From Pseudomonadota bacterium (GTDB lineage: Bacteria; Pseudomonadota; Alphaproteobacteria; Rhizobiales; Beijerinckiaceae), in contig JAIUNR010000001.1 in the NCBI GenBank assembly GCA_020161575.1, positions 124,001 to 188,000 of the forward strand: a stretch of DNA of 64,000 bases, written 5' to 3'. The notes under the pieces were generated by a model. It was not told where the DNA came from and did not search any database. It was given only the letters and a program-made list of their open reading frames with translations. This document shows, in pieces, positions 8,448-16,213 of this stretch (its first letter is position 1; the number at the start of each line of letters is the position of its first letter). Position numbers and translations under genes: made by a program.

Positions 8448-8942
8448 TTATTCCTCATCCTCGTTTTCTTCGTCGATCAAGGCGTCGTGATTGCCGCTGG
8501 GATCCACCATCTCGCCGAGCTTGCGGGCGATGCGCCGCAGGGATTTCCTGAGCCGCTTGGCATCCTTGGAGTCGAAAAGCTCGTTGATTTCACCTTCGAT
8601 CTGCGCGGTGGCGGCATCGATGCGCGCGAGTTTCTCGAGACCGGCGGCGGTCAGACGAGCGCGTACCACACGTCCGTCACCCGCGGTCGAATCGCGCTCG
8701 ACCAGTTCCTGGGCGGCTAGTCGTGCGATCGTCTTCGATGTCGTGGGCGGGCGGACATGGAGCGCGCGGGAGAGTTCCCCCATGGTCATGCCGGCCTGGT
8801 TCTGCGCAAGAACCTGAAGTGCTTGCTCCTGGCCGGGAAACAGGCCGATCTCATCGAGCAGGATCGCCATGCGCGTACGGTGCAGGCGCGCCGCGAGCAT
8901 GAGCTGGAAACCAATCGATTTGCGTCCGGGATGCTTGACCAT
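8448..8942 (-). CDS. MarR-family transcriptional regulator
   Basis: A 164-residue winged-helix regulator: dimerisation helices (QLMLAARLHRTRMAILL), a recognition helix region (MGELSRALHVRPPTTSKTIARL) and a wing (DSTAGDGRVVRARLT). The tail is strongly acidic (DEENEDEE), unusual but harmless. GGAGG four bases ahead of the ATG at 8942 fixes the start. It precedes the 2-hydroxyacid dehydrogenase on the same strand and may control that gene and itself; no clear operator is seen beyond a short TTTCGCGAAA at about 8955. Confidence 0.85.
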   Translation of the reverse strand: MVKHPGRKSIGFQLMLAARLHRTRMAILLDEIGLFPGQEQALQVLAQNQAGMTMGELSRALHVRPPTTSKTIARLAAQELVERDSTAGDGRVVRARLTAAGLEKLARIDAATAQIEGEINELFDSKDAKRLRKSLRRIARKLGEMVDPSGNHDALIDEENEDEE

Positions 8943-9150
8943 TCTGCCTCCGCCTTTCGCGAAATTTATCGCATCGCCAGCCCGACTCCTGCAGATCATC
9001 TTATATCGAGCTGGCAAAACCACACGCCATGTTTTGATGACAGCTTGATGACATCCGGTGCCGGATTGTCACTTTTCGCGTCGCAGGCGCGCCTGAACGG
9101 GCGGAGAGAAGCAGGGGTAAAAATTTTCCCCGGAATAACGCGGAACTTTG

Positions 9151-9179
9151 TTGCATCCTTAAGACGATAGCCCTATAGA
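9151..9179 (+). promoter_or_regulatory. Predicted promoter of the ornithine decarboxylase leader
   Basis: TTGCAT (9151-9156) and TATAGA (9174-9179) are separated by exactly 17 bases. Transcription would begin near 9186, about 30 bases before a strongly structured RNA and about 480 bases before the decarboxylase ATG. The agreement between promoter position and the start of the foldable segment supports both. Confidence 0.55.
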
Positions 9180-9185
9180 CCGGCT

Positions 9186-9400
9186 TGCCCAATTTCGCAC
9201 GTGCCTGTGGTTGCGTGCTGGTCGGCGGATCTCCGGACAAGAGGCCGGAAAAACGCCAGTCGTTGGAGAGCATGCTCTCTGAAGAACGGACCAGTAGCCG
9301 GAGGCGAACCGGCGGCCCCGCCCGAAGCGGGTGACGCAGCTCAAAGCAACGACGGAGCGGGCTTTTTTGGTCTCAGCCGGTTTCCATATCCGGCGAACTA
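9186..9400 (+). ncRNA. Structured leader RNA of ornithine decarboxylase (candidate alphaproteobacterial speF motif) with possible attenuator
   Basis: The 5' leader can fold into a three-way junction. The closing stem is CTGGTC 9218-9223 with GACCAG 9289-9294. Inside it are GGCG 9224-9227/CGCC 9254-9257, capped by TCCGG 9232-9236/CCGGA 9245-9249, and a perfect hairpin 9266-9279 (GAGAG-CATG-CTCTC). Downstream follow GCCGG 9297-9301/CCGGC 9309-9313, CCCGC 9317-9321/GCGGG 9327-9331, and a second GCGGGC at 9357-9362 directly before six T. The CCCGC strand can pair with either GCGGG, so terminator and anti-terminator folds are possible. A conserved speF leader is known upstream of ornithine decarboxylase in alphaproteobacteria. 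The rest of the gap (8943-9150 and 9401-9666) shows only a further hairpin GCCGG 9376-9380/CCGGC 9390-9394 and no convincing gene. Confidence 0.65.
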
Positions 9401-9666
9401 AAGAGGCTTGTCCATCTTGCCGGGCGTGCGGTGGGGATTTCCCTTCCAAACGATGGCTTCTTTGAACGGCCAGGCGCTTTGCGTCCTGCCGCGAAAAGTC
9501 GTCCAACGGCGCAGCGTCACCGCCGTAACGGAACCTCTCCGGTTCCCGCGCGGCACGGGATACGTCGCAACCGTTCGTCGCGCCTCCACCGCGTGACGTG
9601 CGAGGGCATCGCGTCCCATGTGTCCATCGCCTATGCGGGAGAGACCCGCGTGAAGGGGATGCTGCC

Positions 9667-10800
9667 ATGACTGATCGCATTCGCGAATTTCTCCGCAACC
9701 GCCACGACGAAGGCCCGATCCTTGTCGTCGATATCGATGTGGTGCGCGACAATTACAACGCCTTTGCCAAGGCGCTGCCGGATACGCGCGTCTTCTACGC
9801 CGTGAAGGCCAACCCGGCGCCGGAAATCCTCGAGCTTCTCACCCGTCTCGGCTCGTGCTTCGACACGGCTTCGATCGGCGAGATCGAGATGGTGCTGGCC
9901 GCTGGCGCCACCGCCGACCGCATTTCCTTCGGCAACACGATCAAGAAGGAGCGCGACATCGCGCGTGCCTATGAGCGTGGCGTGCGTCTCTTCGCCGTCG
10001 ATTGCGAGGCCGAGGTCGAGAAGATCGCCCGCGCCGCGCCGGGCTCGAAGGTATTCTGCCGCATCCTTTGCGATGGCGAAGGCGCGGAATGGCCGCTTTC
10101 GCGCAAGTTCGGCTGCGTGCCGGAAATGGCGCCGCGCGTGCTCGAACACGCTCATCGTCTGGGCCTCGTCGCGCATGGGGTTTCGTTCCATGTCGGCTCG
10201 CAGCAGCGCAACCCGCTGATGTGGAACCGCGCGCTTGCCTCCACCGCGGCGATCTTCCGCGAGATGGCTGAGCGCGGAATCCAGCTTCAGATGGTCAATC
10301 TCGGCGGCGGTTTCCCGACGAAATACCTCAAGGACGTGCCGGCGGTGCAGGCCTATGGCCGCGCGATCTTCGACGCGCTCAAGACGCATTTCGGCAACCG
10401 TATCCCGGAGACGATCATCGAGCCGGGTCGCGGCATGGTCGGCAATGCGGGCATCCTCGAAGCCGAGGTGGTGCTGGTCTCGAACAAGTCGGATGACCCC
10501 AAGGATATCCGATGGGTCTATCTCGATGTCGGCAAGTTCCACGGGCTTGCCGAGACGATGGACGAGGCGATCCGCTACCCGATCCGCACGCCGCGCGACG
10601 GGGATGACCTCATCCCCTGCGTGCTTGCCGGGCCGACCTGTGATTCGGCCGACGTGATGTATGAGAAGGAGCCGTATATGCTCCCCTTCAGCCTCGAGAT
10701 CGGCGACAAAGTGCTGTTCGAGGGGACAGGGGCGTATACGACCACCTATTCGTCCCGTGATTTCAACGGCATGTCCGGCCTGCGCCAGATCGTGATCTGA
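9667..10800 (+). CDS. Ornithine (lysine/ornithine) decarboxylase, alanine-racemase-fold type
   Basis: This PLP enzyme decarboxylates ornithine to putrescine, the precursor for homospermidine. The 377-residue protein has the PLP lysine in FYAVKANP (residue 47), HVGSQ, a Gly-rich phosphate loop NLGGGFPTKY, EPGRGMV, and the diagnostic active-site Cys in GPTCDSAD (residue 325). That motif separates ornithine decarboxylases from diaminopimelate decarboxylases; some relatives also accept lysine. The start at 9667 follows the long leader. A GNAT gene and homospermidine synthase follow on the same strand, giving a polyamine module probably controlled by the leader RNA. Confidence 0.93.
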   Translation: MTDRIREFLRNRHDEGPILVVDIDVVRDNYNAFAKALPDTRVFYAVKANPAPEILELLTRLGSCFDTASIGEIEMVLAAGATADRISFGNTIKKERDIARAYERGVRLFAVDCEAEVEKIARAAPGSKVFCRILCDGEGAEWPLSRKFGCVPEMAPRVLEHAHRLGLVAHGVSFHVGSQQRNPLMWNRALASTAAIFREMAERGIQLQMVNLGGGFPTKYLKDVPAVQAYGRAIFDALKTHFGNRIPETIIEPGRGMVGNAGILEAEVVLVSNKSDDPKDIRWVYLDVGKFHGLAETMDEAIRYPIRTPRDGDDLIPCVLAGPTCDSADVMYEKEPYMLPFSLEIGDKVLFEGTGAYTTTYSSRDFNGMSGLRQIVI

Positions 10801-10959
10801 CGCGCTTTTTCTGAAAAATCTCCCGTTCGGCGTGGGGGTGAGCGTAAACCTGTGATCGTGCCGCAAAACCGGCATCCATCTCTTGGGATCACAGGCTGAC
10901 CACCCCCATGGTGCGAGGGTTCTCTTTCAACGGCGCGCGGCGCCGGGGAGGACCATCCC

Positions 10960-11499
10960 ATGGCCTATATCGACACTGAAAAGCTCTTCGATGTCCCGGC
11001 GCGCGAAAAGCTGCTCGACAACGCTTTCGGCTCTACGCGCTTCACGAAAACCTCCGAGCGGCTGCGCGAGGGACGTCTGCCTGCGGATGGCCTCGCCCTG
11101 GTCGCGCGCTGCGATGATCGCTTGGTCGCGACCTTGCGTCTTTGGCATATCGATGCCGGCGGTGTGCCGGCGCTGATGCTTGGTCCGTTGGCGGTGGATT
11201 CTGCTTTCCGTTCGGCCGGTCTCGGCGGTCAGATGATGCGTCATGCCATCACCCGTGCGGCGGAAATTGGCCATCGCGGCATCGTGCTGGTGGGCGATTA
11301 TGCCTATTACCAGCGTTTCGGTTTCGAGCATGTCCATGCAGCGCGGCTGGAACTGCCCGGTCCGGTGGAGCGTGCGCGCTTTCTCGGGCTTGAACTGCAG
11401 GGTGGTGGACTGGCGGGCGCCGCGGGCATGGTCCGCGCGACTGGCGCGATTTCGATGGAGGAAGCGCGAGAGGCTGTGCAGCGCCGAAAGGCGGCATGA
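10960..11499 (+). CDS. GNAT-family N-acetyltransferase in the polyamine cluster
   Basis: A 179-residue YhbS-like acetyltransferase. The acetyl-CoA loop is RSAGLGGQMM, followed by a helix of Ala/Met/Ile and the strand GIVLVGDYAYYQRFGFE, typical of the family. GGGAGGA stands 7 bases ahead of the ATG at 10960. It lies between ornithine decarboxylase (159 bases upstream) and homospermidine synthase (99 bases downstream), so acetylation of a polyamine is an attractive but unproven idea. No other domain is seen. Confidence 0.85.
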   Translation: MAYIDTEKLFDVPAREKLLDNAFGSTRFTKTSERLREGRLPADGLALVARCDDRLVATLRLWHIDAGGVPALMLGPLAVDSAFRSAGLGGQMMRHAITRAAEIGHRGIVLVGDYAYYQRFGFEHVHAARLELPGPVERARFLGLELQGGGLAGAAGMVRATGAISMEEAREAVQRRKAA

Positions 11500-11538
11500 A
11501 AAACTTCTCCCCGCCACATCAAAGACTTGACCTTCCAA

Positions 11539-11575
11539 AGCGCCCTCCTCACAAGGCGGGCGCTCCTTCCGTTTT
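11539..11575 (+). terminator. Hairpin with U-rich tail between the GNAT gene and homospermidine synthase
   Basis: AGCGCCC (11539-11545) pairs with GGGCGCT (11558-11564) over a 12-base loop, followed by CCTTCCGTTTT. It could be a partial terminator lowering read-through into homospermidine synthase, or a processing/stability hairpin. The T-run is set back 7 bases from the stem, which weakens the terminator case. Confidence 0.45.
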
Positions 11576-11598
11576 ATTGACAAGGAAAGACCGCTCCG

Positions 11599-13032
11599 AT
11601 GACTGATTGGCCCAACCATGGCACCATTTCCGGCCCGATCGTGATGATCGGCTTCGGTTCGATCGGGCGCGGTACCCTGCCGCTGATCGAACGCCATTTC
11701 ACCTTTGACCGCAGCCGTTTCGTCGTGATCGATCCCAGCGACGCCGATCGCAAGCTGCTCGACGAGCGCGGCATTCGCTACCTTCAAGCCGCGGTGACGC
11801 GCGAGAATTACCGAGACATGCTCAAACCGCTCCTCACCGAAGGCAGCGGGCAGGGCTTCTGCGTCAACCTTTCGGTCGATACCTCCTCGGTCGATCTCAT
11901 GGAATTCTGCCGCGAACTCGGCGTGCTCTACATCGACACGGTGGTCGAGCCGTGGCTCGGTTTCTACTGGGACAATTCCGGGGGTCCCGCATCGCGCACC
12001 AATTACGCGCTGCGCGAGACCATGCTGGCGGCGAAAAACCGCAAGCCCGGCGGCACGACGGCGGTTTCGACCTGTGGCGCCAATCCGGGCATGGTCTCGT
12101 GGTTCGTCAAGCAGGCGCTGGTGAACATCGCCTCCGATCTCGGCCATAAATTCGAGGAGCCGAAAACCCGCGAGGGCTGGGCGAAGCTCATGGCCGATAT
12201 CGGCGTGAAGGGGGTCCATATCGCGGAACGCGATACCCAGCGCGCGAAAAATCCGAAGCCGACCAATGTGTTCGTCAATACCTGGTCGGTTGAAGGTTTC
12301 CTCTCGGAGGGGATGCAGCCGGCCGAACTCGGTTGGGGAACCCATGAGAAATGGATGCCGGAGAATGGCCGCACGCATGAGAAGGGCTGTGGCGCGGCGA
12401 TCTACCTGCTTCAGCCCGGCGCGAATACGCGCGTGCGCAGCTGGTGCCCGACCAACGGCGCGCAATACGGCTTCCTCGTCACGCATAACGAGAGCATCTC
12501 GATCGCGGATTACTACACGCACCGCGATGCTTCCGGCAAAGTGCTCAGCCGCCCCACCTGCCATTACGCCTATCACCCGGCCAATGACGCGGTGATGAGC
12601 CTGCACGAATTGTTCGGCAACGGCGGCAACATGCAGCCGGAGCACCATATTCTCACGGAGAGCGAAATCGTCGACGGGATCGATGAACTCGGCGTGCTGG
12701 TCTTCGGGCACAAGAACAACGCCTATTGGTATGGTTCCCAGCTCTCCGTGGAGGAGACGCGCCGCATCGCGCCGTATCAGAACGCGACCGGCATGCAGGT
12801 GACCTCCGCCGTGCTCGCGGGCATGGTCTGGGCGCTCGAAAACCCGAATGCCGGCATCGTCGAAGCCGACGAGATGGATTACAAGCGCTGCCTTGAGGTG
12901 CAGATGCCCTATCTCGGCCCGGTTCAGGGCTTTTACACCGACTGGACCCCGCTCAAGGATCGCGAGAAGCTCTTCCCCGAGGATGTCGATTATTCCGACC
13001 CCTGGCAGTTCCGCAACGTGCTGGTGCGGTGA
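11599..13032 (+). CDS. hss: Homospermidine synthase
   Basis: Converts putrescine to sym-homospermidine by NAD-dependent aminobutyl transfer, giving the main long polyamine of many alphaproteobacteria. The 477-residue length is right. The N-terminal Rossmann fold shows MIGFGSIGRGTLPL, followed by conserved DTVVEPW, STCGANPGMVSWF and the Trp/Asn-rich C-terminal segments HKNNAYWYGS and TGMQVTSA. It follows ornithine decarboxylase, which supplies putrescine. A short GC hairpin lies just after the stop. Confidence 0.95.
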   Translation: MTDWPNHGTISGPIVMIGFGSIGRGTLPLIERHFTFDRSRFVVIDPSDADRKLLDERGIRYLQAAVTRENYRDMLKPLLTEGSGQGFCVNLSVDTSSVDLMEFCRELGVLYIDTVVEPWLGFYWDNSGGPASRTNYALRETMLAAKNRKPGGTTAVSTCGANPGMVSWFVKQALVNIASDLGHKFEEPKTREGWAKLMADIGVKGVHIAERDTQRAKNPKPTNVFVNTWSVEGFLSEGMQPAELGWGTHEKWMPENGRTHEKGCGAAIYLLQPGANTRVRSWCPTNGAQYGFLVTHNESISIADYYTHRDASGKVLSRPTCHYAYHPANDAVMSLHELFGNGGNMQPEHHILTESEIVDGIDELGVLVFGHKNNAYWYGSQLSVEETRRIAPYQNATGMQVTSAVLAGMVWALENPNAGIVEADEMDYKRCLEVQMPYLGPVQGFYTDWTPLKDREKLFPEDVDYSDPWQFRNVLVR

Positions 13033-13040
13033 GAGCAAGC

Positions 13041-13056
13041 GGGGCGGCAACGCCCC
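13041..13056 (+). terminator. GC hairpin after homospermidine synthase
   Basis: GGGGCG (13041-13046) pairs with CGCCCC (13051-13056) around a GCAA tetraloop, 9 bases past the stop codon. GNRA-type loops make very stable hairpins. There is no T-run, so it may protect the mRNA 3' end rather than terminate. Confidence 0.4.
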
Positions 13057-13116
13057 GGCTTCCGCCATTTCGTGACTTCCTCTATTGCAAGGCTTGAGCC
13101 TTTGAAAGCAGCGGAT

Positions 13117-13560
13117 ATGGATGGCGGGAAGGCTTTTTCGAAGCTGGCAATCTTCTTCAGGCTCGATGGGGCGATTTCTCTCCTCTTCGGCCTGTCGACC
13201 ATGCTGTTTCAAGCAGAAATATTCAGCACTGCTGTTGATCTGAAAAGCGCCAATTCAGGAGGGCGGGGCGATTCTCTGATCGAAGCAGCGCTTTTTACGC
13301 TCTCCGGATATTATATTCTGGTTGGTTCTATCCTGCTGGTTTGTGCGAAGATCCCGCCTGCTTACGCCGTTCGGTTATGCGCCCTGATTACCCTGCATCA
13401 TGCCGCGATGGCAGGGAAGGGGATTTTGGAGGCAGGGCGGAGCTGGGTGACCGGAAATCCCTGGTGGGATGTGGCGATCCATACCGCTTTCGTCACGGCT
13501 TATCTGGCTTGCTTGATCCTGGGAGCCGCGCGCCAGCCGCCGAAAACGCCGACATCCTGA
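13117..13560 (+). CDS. Hypothetical membrane protein
   Basis: An unrecognised 147-residue protein with about four hydrophobic segments: FRLDGAISLLFGLSTMLF, a central FTLSGYYILVGSILLV, one around LCALITLHHAAM, and a final HTAFVTAYLACLILG. The layout resembles small four-helix inner-membrane proteins. The ATG at 13117 is chosen; a GTG at 13072 in the same frame is an alternative. It lies alone between homospermidine synthase and a convergent small gene, and no function can be assigned. Confidence 0.6.
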   Translation: MDGGKAFSKLAIFFRLDGAISLLFGLSTMLFQAEIFSTAVDLKSANSGGRGDSLIEAALFTLSGYYILVGSILLVCAKIPPAYAVRLCALITLHHAAMAGKGILEAGRSWVTGNPWWDVAIHTAFVTAYLACLILGAARQPPKTPTS

Positions 13561-13572
13561 GCGCCCATGCGC

Positions 13573-13845
13573 TCACAAATACCGCATCGCTTCCGCGATA
13601 TCCGCTTCGGCGATCTCGGCGATCGGCTTTCTCACCTTCATCGCTTGCGTCGCTTCGCCCGCGCGCATCACGAGGATGAAGGTTTCGAGGCCGGGGCAGG
13701 CGGGGTCCGCGCATTCCACCTCGGAGATGGTAAGATCGAGCCCCTCAGGATCGCCCAGCGCCGCGTGTGCCCAGCCGCGGATGCGCGCAAGCGCCGCCTC
13801 GTCACGCGGGGGCTTCTTGCGGAAGGGGTTGACGAAAGGCGGCAT
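13573..13845 (-). CDS. Small conserved-looking hypothetical protein
   Basis: A 90-residue, soluble-looking protein: a basic N-terminus (NPFRKKPPRDE), then an alpha/beta segment with CADPACPG (two Cys four residues apart) and a FILVMRAGE strand. I do not recognise a family. It follows the zinc/WD40 operon on the same strand, separated by a palindromic repeat element (13878-13963), and converges on the membrane-protein gene. The Cys pair could bind a metal, which would suit the neighbourhood, but that is a guess. Confidence 0.6.
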   Translation of the reverse strand: MPPFVNPFRKKPPRDEAALARIRGWAHAALGDPEGLDLTISEVECADPACPGLETFILVMRAGEATQAMKVRKPIAEIAEADIAEAMRYL

Positions 13846-13877
13846 GTCGTGGGCTCCTCGGATCGAGTTACATCGCC

Positions 13878-13963
13878 GTCATTGCGAGGAGGGCAAGGCC
13901 CGACGTGGCAATCCATCTTTTCCGCCGCATGGATTGCTTCGTCGCTGCGCTTCTCGCAATGAC
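13878..13963. repeat. Dispersed palindromic repeat, copy 1
   Basis: This 86-base element has perfect 11-base terminal inverted repeats, GTCATTGCGAG and CTCGCAATGAC, with an inner CAATCCAT/ATGGATTG pair. Its reverse complement closely matches a 114-base copy at 41451-41564, which also has GCGACGAAGCAATCCA near one end. The two copies differ mainly in the central loop. Both sit in short intergenic gaps. It looks like a REP/MITE-like element without coding capacity. Confidence 0.8.
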
Positions 13964-13983
13964 GAAAACCATGTCTGCCGCCA

Positions 13984-14976
13984 TCACAGCGGCAGCGAAA
14001 CCAACCCGCCCGCGCCACTTTCCGCGCCGAAGGCGAGGACCTTGCCATCGTCATCCCAGGCAAGCGCGGTGATCACCGCGCCGTCGCCGCCCGCCCGGAC
14101 CAGCAGCTCCGCTGCATCCGTGAGACGGACAAGCATCACCCAGCCATCCTCATAGCCTATCGCCAGAACCAACCCCTTGGGGTGGAAGGCCACCTGCGTC
14201 ACCTTGGCGGGGCGGATGCCGCATTCGCGCGGCGCCTTGCCGGTTGGGCCATCCTTCGCGAAGGGCCAGATGATGGCGGCTTCCGCCCCTGAGGTCGCGA
14301 GCCAGAGCCCGTCATGCGACCAGGAGAGCGAACGCGTCTTCGAGGGATAGCCGGACATGCGCATATGGCCCTTGTCGGCCAGCCGCCAGCCATGGAGCTG
14401 GTTTTCCTGCATCGAGGTGATGAGGAAGCGGTTGTCGGGCGAGAAGGTAATGTCGAGATGCGGCCCTTTCCAGCCGAAGGTCTCCGGCTCGGCGGCGGTA
14501 TTCGGGAACCAGCAGGTCGCGCCATCGACATGCGCCACGCCGAGCCGGTAGCCTTTGGGGGCGAAGGCAAGCCCTTGCGGAGTCGAGGGCATGGCAATCG
14601 ATTTCACCTGCCCCTTGCCATCCCGCGCAACTGCCTTCTTGCCCGCGCTCCAGGCGGCGGCGCCATCCGGCCCGAGCGAGACAGCCTCGATCCAGCGCCC
14701 CTGCTCGTGGCCGAGCAGATGTGACGCGCCATCCGCCCGCGTTTCGATGATCTTGCCATCGTCACCGCCGGTGACGATGCGCTTGCCGTCGCAGTCGCAA
14801 GCCAGAATCGCATCGCCATGCGGCGTGATCGCTTCGCGCTCGCCGATCAGGATTTGACCATCGGCGAGAATGAAAAACGCTTCCGGCCCGAAAAAACCGG
14901 CGCGAAGGATATGGCCGCCAAGATCGCGGGGAGAGACGCGATCCTGAAGCGAGACGGGCGGTGTTTTCATATTCAT
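13984..14976 (-). CDS. WD40-repeat protein, translationally coupled to the zinc GTPase
   Basis: A 330-residue beta-propeller protein with no signal peptide. Repeats recur every 40 or so residues, with segments such as DGKIIETRADG, LGPDGAAAWSAG, FSPDNRFLITS, WSHDGLWLATSG, FHPKGLVLAIGYEDG and WDDDGKVLAFGAE. No catalytic residues are evident; a scaffold or protein-binding role is likely. Its ATG overlaps the stop of the upstream COG0523 GTPase (ATGA at 14974-14977 on the complement), implying translational coupling and a role in the same zinc-responsive operon. Confidence 0.85.
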   Translation of the reverse strand: MNMKTPPVSLQDRVSPRDLGGHILRAGFFGPEAFFILADGQILIGEREAITPHGDAILACDCDGKRIVTGGDDGKIIETRADGASHLLGHEQGRWIEAVSLGPDGAAAWSAGKKAVARDGKGQVKSIAMPSTPQGLAFAPKGYRLGVAHVDGATCWFPNTAAEPETFGWKGPHLDITFSPDNRFLITSMQENQLHGWRLADKGHMRMSGYPSKTRSLSWSHDGLWLATSGAEAAIIWPFAKDGPTGKAPRECGIRPAKVTQVAFHPKGLVLAIGYEDGWVMLVRLTDAAELLVRAGGDGAVITALAWDDDGKVLAFGAESGAGGLVSLPL

Positions 14977-16127
14977 CAGGCGGCGCAGGCGAGGAAGCCG
15001 GCTTTCAGCCCTTCCGTATCGAGATCGCGGCCGATGAAGACGATACGCGAGACACGCTTCTCATCCGGCTTCCAGTCGCGCTGGAGATCACCGTCGAGGA
15101 TCATATGGACACCCTGAAAGACGAAGCGTTTCGGCTCCTTCTTGAAAGCGAGGATGCCTTTCGAACGCAGGATCTTGATCCCGTCCTTCTGCACGACATC
15201 GTTGATCCAGGGCATGAACTTCTCGGGATCCATATCGCCCTCATGGGCAATCGAGACCGATTGCATGTCCTCGTCATGGTAGTGCTTGAGCCCGCCATGC
15301 TTATGCGCCTTGTGGCCGTGATGCGCGTGATCATGGTCGCACTCCGGGCCGCATGCGTGGTCGTGATGATCATGCGCGTGATGAGGGTGGGCGTGATCGT
15401 GGTGATGATCATGCGTACAACCCGGCCCGCATGTGTGATCATGGTCGTGATGGTGATGATCATCGGCTTCGAGGAAGGCCGGTTCGATTTCGAGGATGCG
15501 TTCGAGATCGAAAGCGCCGCGATCGAGTACCTTGTCGAGCGCAATGGCGCATTTCTGCGTCTTGTGGAGGGTGGCGTAGGGGTTGATGGCGCGGATGCGG
15601 CCCTCGACTTCCGCCAGTTCCGCCGGGGTCACCAGATCGGTCTTGTTGAGCAGGATCACGTCGGCGAATGCGATCTGGTTCTTGGCTTCAGGTGCATCCT
15701 TGAGGCGGTCGGACAGCCATTTGGCATCGGCGACGGTCACCACCGCGTCGAGGCGGGATTTCGCCTGCACGTCCTGATCGACGAAGAAGGTCTGCGCCAC
15801 CGGCGCCGGATCGGCGAGACCGGTCGTCTCGACGATGATGGCGTCGAAACGGCCCTTGCGCTTCATGAGGTTCTCGATGATGCGGATGAGATCGCCACGC
15901 ACGGTGCAGCAGATGCACCCGTTGTTCATCTCGAAGACTTCCTCGTCCGCGCCGACGACGAGATCGTTGTCGATGCCGATTTCGCCGAACTCGTTGACGA
16001 TCACGGCATATTTCTTGCCGTGCTGCTCGGAGAGGATGCGATTGAGGAGCGTCGTCTTGCCGGCGCCGAGATAGCCCGTCAGTACCGTGACGGGGATCTT
16101 GTCGCTTCCCTGATTTTGCGTGGTCAT
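14976..16127 (-). CDS. COG0523/CobW-family zinc GTPase metallochaperone
   Basis: A 383-residue P-loop GTPase. Walker A is [12 protein letters not shown] (residues 18-29), the metal-binding motif is CICC (71-74), and specificity is NKTD. A long His/Asp/Cys-rich linker (about residues 225-285) precedes the CobW C-terminal domain (VFQGVHMIL). COG0523 proteins deliver metal using GTP, and members in zinc operons act in zinc homeostasis. Here it follows znuA by 86 bases and overlaps the WD40 gene. A cobalamin role is unlikely since no cob genes are near. Confidence 0.92.
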   Translation of the reverse strand: MTTQNQGSDKIPVTVLTGYLGAGKTTLLNRILSEQHGKKYAVIVNEFGEIGIDNDLVVGADEEVFEMNNGCICCTVRGDLIRIIENLMKRKGRFDAIIVETTGLADPAPVAQTFFVDQDVQAKSRLDAVVTVADAKWLSDRLKDAPEAKNQIAFADVILLNKTDLVTPAELAEVEGRIRAINPYATLHKTQKCAIALDKVLDRGAFDLERILEIEPAFLEADDHHHHDHDHTCGPGCTHDHHHDHAHPHHAHDHHDHACGPECDHDHAHHGHKAHKHGGLKHYHDEDMQSVSIAHEGDMDPEKFMPWINDVVQKDGIKILRSKGILAFKKEPKRFVFQGVHMILDGDLQRDWKPDEKRVSRIVFIGRDLDTEGLKAGFLACAA

Positions 16128-16213
16128 CGCATGGCCTTTCCGCGCCGCCTCCGGCGCATGGTGAATTGTTTGAAGCGAAAAGCGGGGATCGATTCAAGCC
16201 TTTCCTTCGCGGC

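Noticed and set aside
9408-9596. Possible leader peptide in the decarboxylase 5' region
   Set aside because: Start is TTG with no ribosome site, and the composition is like non-coding GC-rich DNA.
10927-13212. A 761-codon open frame on the minus strand opposite the GNAT and homospermidine synthase genes
   Set aside because: It is antisense to two well-supported genes, is rich in His/Arg/Glu as expected of a high-GC shadow frame, and shows no family motif.
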